Source: Pseudomonas sp. TH41 (GTDB lineage: Bacteria; Pseudomonadota; Gammaproteobacteria; Pseudomonadales; Pseudomonadaceae). Taken from it: DNA of 64,000 bases. The notes under the pieces are model-generated. The model ran no database searches and was not told the DNA's origin. It was given only the letters and a program-made list of their open reading frames with translations. The DNA is taken from contig NZ_JAEKFH010000008.1 of assembly GCF_016650695.1 (NCBI RefSeq), positions 62,001 to 126,000 on the forward strand, read 5' to 3'. The translations under genes and the position numbers were made by a program. Positions 6,328 through 15,405 of the stretch are shown one piece after another (position 1 is the first letter of the stretch; the number at the start of each line of letters is the position of its first letter).

Positions 6328-8469
6328 TTAAACCTTGAACTGATTGATCAACCGCCGCTGCTGCTCAGCCAATTTGGTCAGGCCCGCACTCGCCGCACTG
6401 GATTCATCCGCCCCGCCGGCCACTTCATTGGCCACTTGCCCAATATTGATCACGTTGCGGTTGATGTCATCCGCCACGGCGCTCTGCTCTTCGGCCGCGC
6501 TGGCGATCTGCGTGTTCATGTCGTTGATCACCGACACCGCCTGAGTAATGGTCTCCAGTGCTTCGGCCGCTTTCGCCGCATGCTGCACGCTTTCGTCGGT
6601 GCGGTTCTGACTGTCTTCCATCACCCGCACTACGTCACGTGTGCCTTGTTGCAGTTGCTGGATCATGGCCTGAATTTCTTCAGTGGCCTTCTGGGTCTTC
6701 TGCGCCAGGTTGCGCACCTCGTCCGCCACCACCGCAAAGCCACGGCCCTGTTCGCCGGCCCGCGCCGCTTCGATGGCCGCGTTCAAGGCCAGCAGGTTGG
6801 TCTGCTCGGCGATCCCGCGAATGGCGGTGAGGATCGCGTTGATGTTCTCGCTGTCCTTGGCCAGGGTCTGCACCACACCGACAGCCTTGCCGATTTCAAT
6901 CGCCAGCACGCCAATCGAGTTCGACGTGTCCCGCACGATCTGCATGCCCTGCGCCGCTGCCTGGTCGGCATGGCTGGCGGCTTGCGCAGCCTGGGTCGCG
7001 TTGCGCGCCACATCCTGGGCCGTGGCGGTCATTTCGTGCACCGCGGTGGCGACTTGATCGATCTCGGCCATTTGCTTCTGCACGCCGATGTTGGTGCGGA
7101 TGGCGATGTCGGCCGTGTGTTCCGATGAGTCGCTGACGCTCTGCACCGAGGCCACCACTTGAGTGATCATCGCCTGCAACTTGGCCAGGAAGGTATTGAA
7201 GCCTTTGGCGATCGAGCCCAATTCGTCGGCGCGATCGCTGGTCAGACGGCGCGTCAGGTCGCCTTCACCTTTGGCAATGTCATCGAGCATCGCGACCATT
7301 TGCTTGAGTGGCCGGGCAATGCCGTGGCCGACCAGCCAGATCACCAGCAAGCCGATACCCGCGATCAATAGACCGACCATGGCCATGCCGAAGGTATCGG
7401 ACTTGCGCTGGGTGTTCAGGTCGCCCTGAAGTTTTTGCAGGTCGGCCATCACCGCATTCAGCGGCAGTTGCAGCATCAGGGTCCAACGAGCGTCGGTCTG
7501 GCCGATGCCGAACGGCAGGTACAACTCGATCCGGTCCTGGGCTTTGTCGACGGTGTAGGTCACTTCGCCGCGTTTGAGATTGGCCATGTTGGCAATCTGC
7601 TGACTGTCGAGGATGTCGCTGACTTTCTCGCCAAATTTGCTCGGGTCCTTGGTGTAGGCCACGATCCGGCCATTACCGCCAATCAGCGCCATAACACCGG
7701 AGCCGCCGTAGAGTTTCTGATTCGCGCCCAGGAGCATTTCCTGGATGAAATTCACCGAGAGGTCGGCGCCGACGATGCCCTGGAAGGTGCCGTTGAGCAT
7801 GATCGGTTCAATAAACGACGCGAGCATGACGATCTTGTCGCCGACCTTGTAGGGCGCCGGATCGATCACGCAGGATTTCCTGGTTTCTTTCGAGCACAGG
7901 TAGTACTCGCTGGCGCGCACGCCGGTGGACAGGGTTTTCTGGTCGTCGACGTCCACCAGTTTGTCCAGGCCCAGGCTGCCATCTTCGTTTCGGAACCACC
8001 ACGGCAGGAAACGTCCGTTGCTGGCGTCGATACCGACCACTTTGGTGTCGACGTACGCTGCATCGTTGTGGTCGAGGGCGTTTTTCTCCCAGCCGACGTA
8101 CGTGCCGAGAATTTTCGGGTTTTTGGCGACGTTTTCCTTGATCAGGTTGATCAACTGCTCCCGGCTGAGGCTCAGCTGCGGCTGGCCATCGGCGCCCGGT
8201 GTGCCGATCAGCGTATTGACCCGCACCAGTCCGCCAGCAATCAGCAGGGGCGCTTCGAGCTCGCGCTGGATCTGGCTGACCTGGGTTTGCGCCAGCGACG
8301 TCAGGCGCTGTTCGATGACTTGCTCAAATTGCGCCTGGGTCCGTTCCTGGACCATGTCTTGAGTCCGTGCGCCGGAAAACAGTGCGTAAAGCACCAACGC
8401 GGCCACGACGCTAAGAACGATGGCGCCGGCGAGGGCTGCCACGGAAAACTGGATCGACTTGAATTTCAT
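6328..8469 (-). CDS. methyl-accepting chemotaxis protein with dCache sensor
   Basis: A 713-residue transmembrane chemoreceptor that would steer flagellar motors through CheW and CheA. In order: TM1 (about 10-32), a large periplasmic dCache domain (about 35-365), TM2 (about 385-408), a HAMP domain starting IARPLKQMV, and a cytoplasmic signalling domain with the nearly invariant tip EQTNLLALNAAIEAARAGEQ. The ligand domain includes GRFLPWWFR and YYLCSKETRKSCVIDPAPY, and its layout and total length recall the amine-sensing receptors TlpQ and McpU of other pseudomonads; that resemblance is a guess from memory. I chose the ATG at 8469 because the upstream in-frame residues lack membrane-protein character. 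It appears monocistronic. Confidence 0.9.
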   Translation of the reverse strand: MKFKSIQFSVAALAGAIVLSVVAALVLYALFSGARTQDMVQERTQAQFEQVIEQRLTSLAQTQVSQIQRELEAPLLIAGGLVRVNTLIGTPGADGQPQLSLSREQLINLIKENVAKNPKILGTYVGWEKNALDHNDAAYVDTKVVGIDASNGRFLPWWFRNEDGSLGLDKLVDVDDQKTLSTGVRASEYYLCSKETRKSCVIDPAPYKVGDKIVMLASFIEPIMLNGTFQGIVGADLSVNFIQEMLLGANQKLYGGSGVMALIGGNGRIVAYTKDPSKFGEKVSDILDSQQIANMANLKRGEVTYTVDKAQDRIELYLPFGIGQTDARWTLMLQLPLNAVMADLQKLQGDLNTQRKSDTFGMAMVGLLIAGIGLLVIWLVGHGIARPLKQMVAMLDDIAKGEGDLTRRLTSDRADELGSIAKGFNTFLAKLQAMITQVVASVQSVSDSSEHTADIAIRTNIGVQKQMAEIDQVATAVHEMTATAQDVARNATQAAQAASHADQAAAQGMQIVRDTSNSIGVLAIEIGKAVGVVQTLAKDSENINAILTAIRGIAEQTNLLALNAAIEAARAGEQGRGFAVVADEVRNLAQKTQKATEEIQAMIQQLQQGTRDVVRVMEDSQNRTDESVQHAAKAAEALETITQAVSVINDMNTQIASAAEEQSAVADDINRNVINIGQVANEVAGGADESSAASAGLTKLAEQQRRLINQFKV

Positions 8470-8742
8470 GGGTGCTCCGCACGCAAGAGGACGACTGCGG
8501 TGGTGTATCGGCAGGGGGCTCGAAGGCCATGAGCAGGGTGATGCGAATTGACTTTTTTGGAGTGGTGGATGTCGCAATAGAATCATCGCGGGCCTTTACC
8601 GGCCGCGGTGGACGTCGTTGTGTGAATTTTTTCGTACGGTGACGAGAGCTTTGTCCGAAAAGTACCTCTGGAAGGTTTTTGTATCTGGCGTCGATACAAT
8701 TCCCCGCCTAGGATACGCGGCATGTTTTCAGGGAGTTTTTTG

Positions 8743-9561
8743 ATGAACAAGACATTGGTTTTGTGTGCGCTGAGCGCAGGTTTGTTGCTGGCCGGTTGCC
8801 AGTCGGTTAATACCACCAGCGGTGGCGCCGTGGGCGTTGAGCGCAAACAGTACATGTTCAGCATGCTGTCGACTGATGAGGTCAACCAGATGTACGCCCA
8901 GTCTTATCAAAAGACAGTTGGCGAGGCGAGCACCCAAGGCGTGCTGGACAAGACCAGTAATGAAGCCAAACGCGTCCAGGCCATTGCTGATCGGCTGATT
9001 GCCCAGGCACCGGTTTTTCGTCCGGATTCGGCTCAGTGGAAGTGGGAAGTCAACCTGATCAAGAGCGACGAGCTCAACGCCAACTGCGGGCCTGGCGGCA
9101 AGATCATTTTCTACACCGGGCTGATCGACAAGCTGCAATTGACTGACGATGAAATCGCCGCCGTCATGGGCCATGAAATCGCCCACGCACTGCGCGAGCA
9201 CGGTCGTGAAGCGATGTCCAAGGCTTACGGCATTGAAATGGCCAAGCAGGGCGCCGGTGCCTTGTTCGGTCTGGGCCAGGACAGCCTGGCGCTGGCGGAC
9301 ACCGTGGCGAACTACGGCATGACGCTGCCTAACAGCCGCGCCAATGAAAACGAGGCGGACCTGATCGGCCTGGAACTGGCCGCGCGTGCCGGCTATAACC
9401 CGAATGCCGCGATCACCCTCTGGGACAAGATGAGCAAGGCCTCGGAAGGCTCACCGCCTGAGTTCATGAGTACTCACCCGGCGTCGGCCAGTCGAGTTGC
9501 TGCGTTGCAGGCGGCGATTCCGAAGGTGATGCCGTTGTACGAGAAGGCCAAAAAGAACTGA
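8743..9561 (+). CDS. M48 family lipoprotein metalloprotease
   Basis: A 272-residue predicted periplasmic zinc protease anchored as a lipoprotein. The signal MNKTLVLCALSAGLLLAGC gives lipobox Cys19. The M48 zinc motif is HEIAH at residues 144-148, followed by the downstream NENEAD motif (about 201-206) that supplies the third ligand. Family members such as LoiP/YggG and BepA degrade or help assemble outer-membrane proteins. The ATG at 8743 has GGGAG seven bases upstream; an ATG 21 bp earlier in the same frame would misplace the signal peptide. A sequence GATACAAT at about 8692-8699 may be its -10. The gene stands alone between divergent and convergent neighbours. Confidence 0.9.
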   Translation: MNKTLVLCALSAGLLLAGCQSVNTTSGGAVGVERKQYMFSMLSTDEVNQMYAQSYQKTVGEASTQGVLDKTSNEAKRVQAIADRLIAQAPVFRPDSAQWKWEVNLIKSDELNANCGPGGKIIFYTGLIDKLQLTDDEIAAVMGHEIAHALREHGREAMSKAYGIEMAKQGAGALFGLGQDSLALADTVANYGMTLPNSRANENEADLIGLELAARAGYNPNAAITLWDKMSKASEGSPPEFMSTHPASASRVAALQAAIPKVMPLYEKAKKN

Positions 9562-9588
9562 CGGTCATGTGGCGCCTTTGAGGGCGCC

Positions 9589-9652
9589 TTCGCGAGCAAG
9601 CCCGCTCCCACATTTGATCGCATTCCAATGTGGGAGCGGGCTTGCTCGCGAA
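9589..9652. repeat. REP doublet, family A variant
   Basis: Inverted repeat with 24-bp arms, TTCGCGAGCAAGCCCGCTCC plus CACA against its complement, with a loop of about 16 nt. It differs from the other family A copies by GCCCGCTCC instead of GCTCGCTCC. It lies between convergent genes. Confidence 0.88.
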
Positions 9653-9683
9653 GAACGATGACACGGTCTAACGACCTACCGCA

Positions 9684-10268
9684 TCAAACCCACCCACTGC
9701 TCTGCATCGCCTTGTACACCGCAACCACCGCCAGGATGAAGAACGCCGACGCCGCCAAACGACGGATCAACGTCAATGGCAATTTATCCGCCGCAAAGTT
9801 ACCGGCCAGTACCACCGGCACGTTGGCAATCAACATGCCTGCGGTGGTGCCGATGATCACCAGCCACAGTTCCGGGTATTGCGCGGCGAGCATAATGGTC
9901 GCGATCTGGGTCTTGTCGCCGATTTCCGCGAGGAAGAATGCGATCAGCGTGGTCAGGAATGGCCCGAACTTGCGGGCGGTGCTGGCTTCGTCGTCATCCA
10001 TCTTGTCCGGCACCAGGGTCCACAGCGCGGTCGCGGTGAAACTTGCCGCGAGGATCCAGTGCAGCATCGCATTCGAGAAGAAACTGCCGACCCAGGCGCC
10101 GACTGCGCCGGCTGCCGCATGGTTGGCCAGGGTCGCGGCGACGATGCCGGCGATGATCGGCCAGGGTTTGCGAAAGCGTGCAGCGAGAATGAGCGCGAGC
10201 AGTTGCGTCTTGTCGCCGATTTCGGCCAAGGCAACGATTGCGGTGGGAACGAGTAAAGAATCCAGCAT
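9684..10268 (-). CDS. TMEM165/GDT1 (UPF0016) family manganese exporter
   Basis: A 194-residue inner-membrane protein with six predicted helices arranged as two homologous halves. Each half carries the signature E-I-G-D-K-T, at residues 16-21 and 115-120, the cation-binding motif of the GDT1 family. Bacterial members such as Vibrio MneA export Mn2+. The function is strongly supported by the yybP-ykoY manganese riboswitch in its leader (10340-10475). The ATG at 10268 follows AGGA by nine bases; a longer frame starting MSTRPLGKT has no ribosome site and would run into the riboswitch platform. The C-terminus ends VYKAMQSSGWV. Confidence 0.92.
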   Translation of the reverse strand: MLDSLLVPTAIVALAEIGDKTQLLALILAARFRKPWPIIAGIVAATLANHAAAGAVGAWVGSFFSNAMLHWILAASFTATALWTLVPDKMDDDEASTARKFGPFLTTLIAFFLAEIGDKTQIATIMLAAQYPELWLVIIGTTAGMLIANVPVVLAGNFAADKLPLTLIRRLAASAFFILAVVAVYKAMQSSGWV

Positions 10269-10283
10269 CAGGGTTTTTCCTAA

Positions 10284-10327
10284 GGGGCGGGTCGACACGG
10301 CTATGACACGTACAGCCTTCCCGCCCC
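10284..10327 (-). promoter_or_regulatory. expression platform of the manganese riboswitch
   Basis: Reading the minus strand, GGGGCGGG (10320-10327) can pair with CCCGCCCC (10284-10291), ending three bases before the ribosome site. Alternatively CGTGTCATAG (10301-10310) pairs perfectly with CTATGACACG (10340-10349), part of which is the 3' strand of the aptamer's P1 helix. The two arrangements compete, which is how such switches control translation or termination. No run of U residues follows the G+C hairpin, so translational control is more likely. Confidence 0.65.
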
Positions 10328-10339
10328 GGGTAAGGTGTT

Positions 10340-10475
10340 CGTGTCATAGGTCTTGTCAAACCCTGCGATCCGACTGATGCGGACGCTTGGGTCGCATACG
10401 CCATGGTCTGAGGACCAAGTATGTTGACGTATGCCGGACGAGCATGGCGCTCGTGGGAGACTACTCCCCTAGGAC
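10340..10475 (-). promoter_or_regulatory. yybP-ykoY manganese riboswitch aptamer
   Basis: On the minus strand the leader contains the conserved elements of this class: GGGGAGTAG (10461-10469) right after the P1 5' strand, GTCAACATACTTGGTC in the middle (about 10409-10424), and TTTGACAAGACCTATGAC at the end. P1 forms between GTCCTAGG and CCTATGAC with one mismatch. The class binds Mn2+ and controls Mn2+ export genes, matching the GDT1-type exporter 72 bp downstream. Confidence 0.92.
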
Positions 10476-10532
10476 GGAGCGGATTCTGCCTAGGCAAATC
10501 CGATAGGGCAAGCCTCTTTTTAAAAAGAAGGG

Positions 10533-11531
10533 CTAGCCGCGTTTGGCCCGGTAAATCCTGAAGCCTTGTCCTTCAGCTTTGATCGCGCACACACCGAGGT
10601 GCTCTTCGATCAGTGGTTGATATTTGAGGAAGCTGTTGGCAACCAAGCGAAGTTCGCCACCGTTTTTCAGATGTTTGGCTGCTTTTCGTAGCAAGTTCTC
10701 GGTCGCAAAGTAGTCAGTGTGAACGCCGACATGGAACGGCGGGTTGCTCAGAATCGCACTCAAACCCATCGGCGCAGCATCGATGCCATCACCGGTAATC
10801 ACGTCTGCTTCCAGCCCGTTGGCAGCCAACGTCAGGCGACTGCTGGCGGCGGCGAAGGCATCCACGTCGAGCAAGGTGACCTGGTTGTGCGGATAACGAC
10901 GTTTCACCGCCGCCCCCAACACACCGGCGCCGCAACCGAAATCCAGTAAATGCCCGCTCGGCAATTTGTCCAGATGCTCCAGCAACAACGCGCTGCCGCG
11001 ATCCAGTCGACCGTGGCTGAACACGCCCGGCAGACTGATGACTTTAAGCGGACCTTCGGCCAGCGGCAGCTCATAGGTCTCGGCCAGGCTTTCCAGCGAT
11101 TTGGCTTCTGGCGCATTGGCCACGGTGACTTGCCAGAGCTGGCAATGCCGCGCGCTGTCGAGCTTGCGCGGTTTACCGAACGGGTTCAGCTGCTTGGCTG
11201 CGCCTTCGATGCCACTGCGTTTTTCGCCCACCAGGTACAACTCACGTCCGGCCAGGCGCGAGGCGAGGGCGTTGAGGATGTAGTCGGTCAGGTCCTTGGA
11301 CTTGGGCAGAAACACCACTGCGTTATCGAATTCGCGTTCCGGGGCGTCCACGCCAAAATGGCTGCGCTCGGCGAAGCGAGCGTCCAGCGCGGCCTGGTCA
11401 CCGGCATGCCAGCACCAGCCATGAGCATCGGGCAGGCGGCCCAACAAATCATCGGCGGGCAAACCGGCCAGCAACACCGAACCCTGGAATAACTCGGCCT
11501 GACGAAGCAGTACTTCACTGCGCGGATCCAT
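10533..11531 (-). CDS. rsmC: 16S rRNA (guanine-N2)-methyltransferase RsmC
   Basis: A 332-residue SAM-dependent enzyme that methylates G1207 of 16S rRNA in the small subunit. It has the duplicated RsmC architecture: an inactive N-terminal methyltransferase-like half (about 1-165) and a catalytic C-terminal half. The SAM-binding motif is DFGCGAGVLG at about 197-206 and the catalytic motif is NPPF at 263-266. The ATG at 11531 follows GGGAG at good spacing. It lies 33 bp after the dehydrogenase gene on the same strand, so the two may be co-transcribed; its 3' end directly precedes the riboswitch region. Confidence 0.92.
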   Translation of the reverse strand: MDPRSEVLLRQAELFQGSVLLAGLPADDLLGRLPDAHGWCWHAGDQAALDARFAERSHFGVDAPEREFDNAVVFLPKSKDLTDYILNALASRLAGRELYLVGEKRSGIEGAAKQLNPFGKPRKLDSARHCQLWQVTVANAPEAKSLESLAETYELPLAEGPLKVISLPGVFSHGRLDRGSALLLEHLDKLPSGHLLDFGCGAGVLGAAVKRRYPHNQVTLLDVDAFAAASSRLTLAANGLEADVITGDGIDAAPMGLSAILSNPPFHVGVHTDYFATENLLRKAAKHLKNGGELRLVANSFLKYQPLIEEHLGVCAIKAEGQGFRIYRAKRG

Positions 11532-11564
11532 ACTCTGCTCCCTGAAAAAAAGTGCAGCAGTCTA

Positions 11565-12530
11565 TCAACTGACGACCCGCAGCGCTTTACCGCTGAAGAA
11601 TCCCTGAGCATTTTCGGTCAACTGGCCGACGATGCGCTGCCGCGCCTCGCGACTGCCCCAGGCGTTGTGCGGCGTGACGATCAGTCGTGGAATGTCGGCG
11701 GCCAGCAACGGGTTACCAGTGGTGGGAGGTTCGACGCTCAGCACGTCCGTCGCTGCACCGCCGAGGTGACCGTTGCGCAAGGCGTCGGCCAGCGCCTGTT
11801 CGTCGATCAAGCCACCGCGTGCGGTGTTGACCACGAACGCGCCGGGTTTCATTGAGGCCAGCTCATGGGCACCAATGAAGTGGCGGGTGTGTTCATTGAG
11901 TGGGCAGTGCAGGGTCAGCGCATCGATTTGCGGCAGCAGTTGATCCAGCGGCAATCGGTCCGGACGGGCAGGGCGCCCCGGAATTTGCCCCAGCAGTACA
12001 CGCATGCCGAAGGCTTCGGCCAGTCGCGCCACCGCACCGCCCAATTCGCCGTGCCCGAGCAGGCCAAGGGTTTTGCCTTGCAGTTCGACGATCGGGTAAT
12101 CCAGCAAGCAGAATTGTTTCGCTTGCTGCCAGCGGCCTTCGCCAACGGCTTTCTGATAGTCGGCGAGACGCGTCGCCAGATTGAGCAACAACATGATCGT
12201 GTGCTGCGCCACCGACGGCGTGCCGTAACCCTGGCAATTGCAGACGGTGATGCCGTGAGCACGGGCGGCGGCGAGATCGACGTTATTGGTGCCGGTGGCG
12301 GTGATCAGGATCAGCTTCAGCTCGGGGCTGGCAGCGATGGCTGCGGCGTCGATCAGGATCTTGTTGCTGATGGCGACGGTGGCACCCTTGAGGCGTTCGA
12401 TGACTTGATCCGGTGCGGTTTGCGCAAACAGCTGCAAATCATCGAAGCAATCGCGCAGTGGACTGAGATCGAGATCGCCAAGGTCCAGCGATGGATGGTC
12501 GAGGAAAACGGCGCGGTGAGAGTTCGTCAT
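11565..12530 (-). CDS. D-2-hydroxyacid dehydrogenase (glycerate/hydroxypyruvate type)
   Basis: A 321-residue NAD(P)-dependent dehydrogenase of the D-isomer family, likely reducing hydroxypyruvate, glyoxylate or a related 2-oxoacid. The nucleotide-binding motif is GHGELG at 159-164. The catalytic triad is visible: Arg238 in NTARGG, Glu267 in DVLSVEPP and His288 in TPHNAWG. The closest family resemblance is to HprA-type glycerate dehydrogenases (TATGTNNVDL, NCQGYGTPSVAQH). I chose the ATG at 12530, preceded by AAGG; the codon just before it is a TTG that could also initiate. Exact substrate is not determined. Confidence 0.88.
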   Translation of the reverse strand: MTNSHRAVFLDHPSLDLGDLDLSPLRDCFDDLQLFAQTAPDQVIERLKGATVAISNKILIDAAAIAASPELKLILITATGTNNVDLAAARAHGITVCNCQGYGTPSVAQHTIMLLLNLATRLADYQKAVGEGRWQQAKQFCLLDYPIVELQGKTLGLLGHGELGGAVARLAEAFGMRVLLGQIPGRPARPDRLPLDQLLPQIDALTLHCPLNEHTRHFIGAHELASMKPGAFVVNTARGGLIDEQALADALRNGHLGGAATDVLSVEPPTTGNPLLAADIPRLIVTPHNAWGSREARQRIVGQLTENAQGFFSGKALRVVS

Positions 12531-12654
12531 CAACTGTACCTTTTGTGCATTGAACTGAAGGCGTAATCTGCCGAGCCTACCAGATGAAACAAATGGTTAC
12601 CCATTGCACCAAAATGGCTAAGTTGACGCGCTATGCGATGAGGCGGCGACGCCC

Positions 12655-12791
12655 CCTGTAGCAGCTGGCGAAGCCTGCGTTCGGCGGCGAAGCCGTCGTA
12701 AATTCAGACTCCGTGCTCTATCAGACTGACCGAGTCGGCAGGTTTCACGACTGCTTCGCAGCCGAACGCAGGCTTCGCCAGCTGCTACAGG
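12655..12791. repeat. REP-type doublet, divergent variant with long spacer
   Basis: Perfect 31-bp inverted arms (12655-12685 and 12761-12791) starting CCTGTAGCAGCTGGCGAAGC, separated by 75 nt. The core is GTAGCAGCTGGCGAAGCCTGCGTTCGG instead of the common family B core, so this is a separate subfamily. Confidence 0.82.
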
Positions 12792-12843
12792 TGATGTCGA
12801 TGCCTGGAATTTTATTTGACCAAGCTGCCCCAAAGGAGCCCCC

Positions 12844-13473
12844 ATGTACTGGACAGAGTTTTTGACCGTTGCCCTGATTCATTTGCTGGCCGTTGCCAGT
12901 CCCGGCCCTGACTTTGCGGTGGTGGTGCGTGAGAGCGTGACCCACGGTCGTCGCGCGGGTACCTGGACGGCGCTGGGCGTCGGTACGGCGATTTTCCTGC
13001 ACGTTGGCTATTCACTGCTGGGCATTGGCCTGATCGTGTCGCAGTCGATCGTGCTGTTCAACGCCCTGAAATGGGCTGCCGCCGCTTACCTGCTGTACAT
13101 CGGCTTCAAGGCCTTGCGTGCACAACCGGCGAAACCGGTGGCGGATGATCTGCACAAGGAAGCGGGTGAGCGCACGGCGCGCGGTGCCTTCACTTCCGGT
13201 TTTGTGACCAACGGTCTGAATCCGAAAGCCACGCTGTTCTTCCTGTCGCTGTTCACCGTGGTGATCAACCCGCATACGCCGCTGGCGGTACAGGCCGGCT
13301 ACGGGGTTTACCTCGCGGTGGCCACGGCCGTGTGGTTCTGCCTGGTGGCGATGTTGTTCAGTCAGCAGCGTGTACGCGCCGGGTTCGCCCGCATGGGGCA
13401 CTGGTTTGACCGGACGATGGGCGCAGTCCTGATCGCCATTGGCGTAAAACTCGCGTTCACTGAGATGCACTGA
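12844..13473 (+). CDS. LysE/RhtB family amino-acid exporter
   Basis: A 209-residue inner-membrane protein with about six hydrophobic segments, of the LysE/RhtB translocator family that exports amino acids or derivatives such as homoserine and threonine. Family marks are the N-terminal SPGPDFAVVVRES (about 20-32) and NPKATLFFLSLF (about 127-138). The ATG at 12844 has AAAGGAG upstream. Flanked on both sides by REP elements, so it is probably its own transcription unit. The substrate cannot be told from sequence. Confidence 0.88.
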   Translation: MYWTEFLTVALIHLLAVASPGPDFAVVVRESVTHGRRAGTWTALGVGTAIFLHVGYSLLGIGLIVSQSIVLFNALKWAAAAYLLYIGFKALRAQPAKPVADDLHKEAGERTARGAFTSGFVTNGLNPKATLFFLSLFTVVINPHTPLAVQAGYGVYLAVATAVWFCLVAMLFSQQRVRAGFARMGHWFDRTMGAVLIAIGVKLAFTEMH

Positions 13474-13488
13474 TCGAACACCGACCTA

Positions 13489-13580
13489 TGTAGGAGCTGG
13501 CGAAGCCTGCGATCTTTTGATCTTCAGCGGTTTGGAAATTGCCAAAGATCAAAAGATCGCAGCCTGCGGCAGCTCCTACA
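13489..13580. repeat. REP doublet, family B, imperfect
   Basis: Quasi-palindrome. The right half is a canonical family B arm (GATCGCAGCCTGCGGCAGCT) while the left half reads GGAGCTGGCGAAGCCTGCGA, giving a few mismatches. The left half looks like a mixture of the family B and 12655-type cores. Confidence 0.82.
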
Positions 13581-13722
13581 TGTCCAGGTGGCTGTGAATG
13601 CTGGCGCAACGCTAGCATTTGATTGGCTCTGCAAATCATTCCTTTGGCTGATTTGGCTGGCGCATTAGGGCACTAAAGTGCTTACTTTCAGCCACGACCG
13701 AGCAGTCAGAAAAGGGATTCTT

Positions 13723-15405
13723 ATGTTACAGACTCGCGTTATTCCCCCAGCCGAAGGCGCTTACCAGTATCCGCTGCTGATCAAGCGGCTGCTGATGTCC
13801 GGTGCTCGTTACGAGAAAACCCGCGAGATCGTTTACCGCGATCAGTTGCGCTACAGCTATCCGACCCTGATCGAACGGGTCGCACGGCTGGCCAATGTGC
13901 TGACGGCGGCCGGTGTAAAAGCCGGGGATACCGTGGCGGTGATGGATTGGGACAGTCATCGTTACCTGGAGTGCATGTTCGCCATCCCGATGATTGGCGC
14001 CGTGATCCATACCATCAATGTGCGCTTGTCGCCGGAACAGATCCTCTACACGATGAACCACGCCGAGGACCGCTTCGTGCTGGTCAACAGCGAGTTCGTG
14101 GGGCTCTACCAGGCGATCGCCGGGCACCTGACCACGGTCGAGAAAACCCTGCTGTTAACCGACCTGCCGGAAAAAACCGCCGACCTGCCGAACCTCATTG
14201 GCGAGTATGAGCAACTGCTGGCCACTGCGAGCACGCAGTACGACTTCCAGGACTTCGACGAAAACTCGGTCGCGACCACCTTCTACACCACCGGCACGAC
14301 TGGCAATCCCAAAGGCGTGTATTTCACCCATCGGCAACTGGTGCTGCACACCATGGGGGTGTCGACCATCATGGGCGCCATCGACAGCGTGCGACTGTTG
14401 GGCACCAACGACGTGTACATGCCCATCACCCCGATGTTCCATGTGCACGCCTGGGGGTTGCCGTATGTGGCAACCATGCTCGGGCTCAAGCAGGTTTATC
14501 CCGGTCGCTACGACCCGGAATATCTGGTGGAGCTGTGGCGCAAGGAAAACGTCAGCTTCTCCCACTGCGTGCCGACCATCCTGCAAATGGTCCTCAACTC
14601 CAAGGCTGCGCAAAACATCGACTTCGATGGCTGGAAAATCGTCATCGGCGGCAGTGCGTTGAACCGGACGCTGTATGACGCCGCCAAGGCCAAGGGCATT
14701 CAGCTGACGGCCGCCTACGGCATGTCGGAAACCGGCCCGCTGGTGTCGTGTGCTCACCTCAACGACGAGTTGATGGCGGGCACTGAAGACGAGCGCACCA
14801 CGTATCGGATCAAGGCCGGAGTGCCGGGGCCATTGGTGGAGGCGGCGATCGTCGACACCGAAGGCAACTTCCTGCCCGCCGATGGCGAGACTCAGGGGGA
14901 GCTGGTACTGCGTGCGCCGTGGCTCACCGAAGGCTATTTCAATGAGCCGCAGAAGGGCGCCGAGCTCTGGGCCGGGGGCTGGCTGCATACCGGTGACGTG
15001 GCGACGCTGGACAGCATGGGCGTGATCGACATTCGCGACCGCATCAAGGACGTGATCAAGACGGGGGGCGAGTGGATCTCTTCTCTGGACCTGGAGGACC
15101 TGATCAGCCGCCATGTGGCGGTACGCGAAGTAGCAGTGGTGGGCATTGCCGATCCGCAGTGGGGTGAGCGTCCGTTTGCATTGCTGGTGGTCCGCGAAGG
15201 GCATGTGATAGGGGCCAAGGAACTCAAGGAACACCTCAAGCCGTTTGTGGAGCTGGGGCACCTGAGCAAGTGGGCTATCCCGAACCAGATCGCCCTTGTT
15301 ACTGAAATTCCCAAGACCAGTGTCGGCAAACTCGACAAGAAGCGGATTCGCGTCGACATCACCGAATGGCAGGCCAATAACAGCACCTTCCTCTCGACGC
15401 TTTAG
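13723..15405 (+). CDS. AlkK-like medium/long-chain fatty acid--CoA ligase
   Basis: A 560-residue adenylate-forming enzyme that activates a fatty acid with ATP and joins it to CoA. The AMP-binding P-loop is YTTGTTGNPKG at 188-198, YGMSETGP follows at 332-339, HTGD at 422-425, the hinge DRIKDVIKTGGEWIS at about 439-453, and the C-terminal catalytic Lys lies in KTSVGKLDKKR near residue 540. It resembles AlkK of P. oleovorans and the P. putida medium-chain enzyme PP_0763. I chose the ATG at 13723 after AAGGG. It heads a same-strand run with the DUF1302 and DUF1329 genes and the LuxR-type regulator, an order I recall from P. putida PP_0763-PP_0767. Confidence 0.9.
   Translation: MLQTRVIPPAEGAYQYPLLIKRLLMSGARYEKTREIVYRDQLRYSYPTLIERVARLANVLTAAGVKAGDTVAVMDWDSHRYLECMFAIPMIGAVIHTINVRLSPEQILYTMNHAEDRFVLVNSEFVGLYQAIAGHLTTVEKTLLLTDLPEKTADLPNLIGEYEQLLATASTQYDFQDFDENSVATTFYTTGTTGNPKGVYFTHRQLVLHTMGVSTIMGAIDSVRLLGTNDVYMPITPMFHVHAWGLPYVATMLGLKQVYPGRYDPEYLVELWRKENVSFSHCVPTILQMVLNSKAAQNIDFDGWKIVIGGSALNRTLYDAAKAKGIQLTAAYGMSETGPLVSCAHLNDELMAGTEDERTTYRIKAGVPGPLVEAAIVDTEGNFLPADGETQGELVLRAPWLTEGYFNEPQKGAELWAGGWLHTGDVATLDSMGVIDIRDRIKDVIKTGGEWISSLDLEDLISRHVAVREVAVVGIADPQWGERPFALLVVREGHVIGAKELKEHLKPFVELGHLSKWAIPNQIALVTEIPKTSVGKLDKKRIRVDITEWQANNSTFLSTL

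Noticed and set aside
9571..9588. GGCGCC hairpin after the M48 gene as a terminator
   Set aside because: The stem is only six pairs and no T run follows; the REP element begins directly after it.
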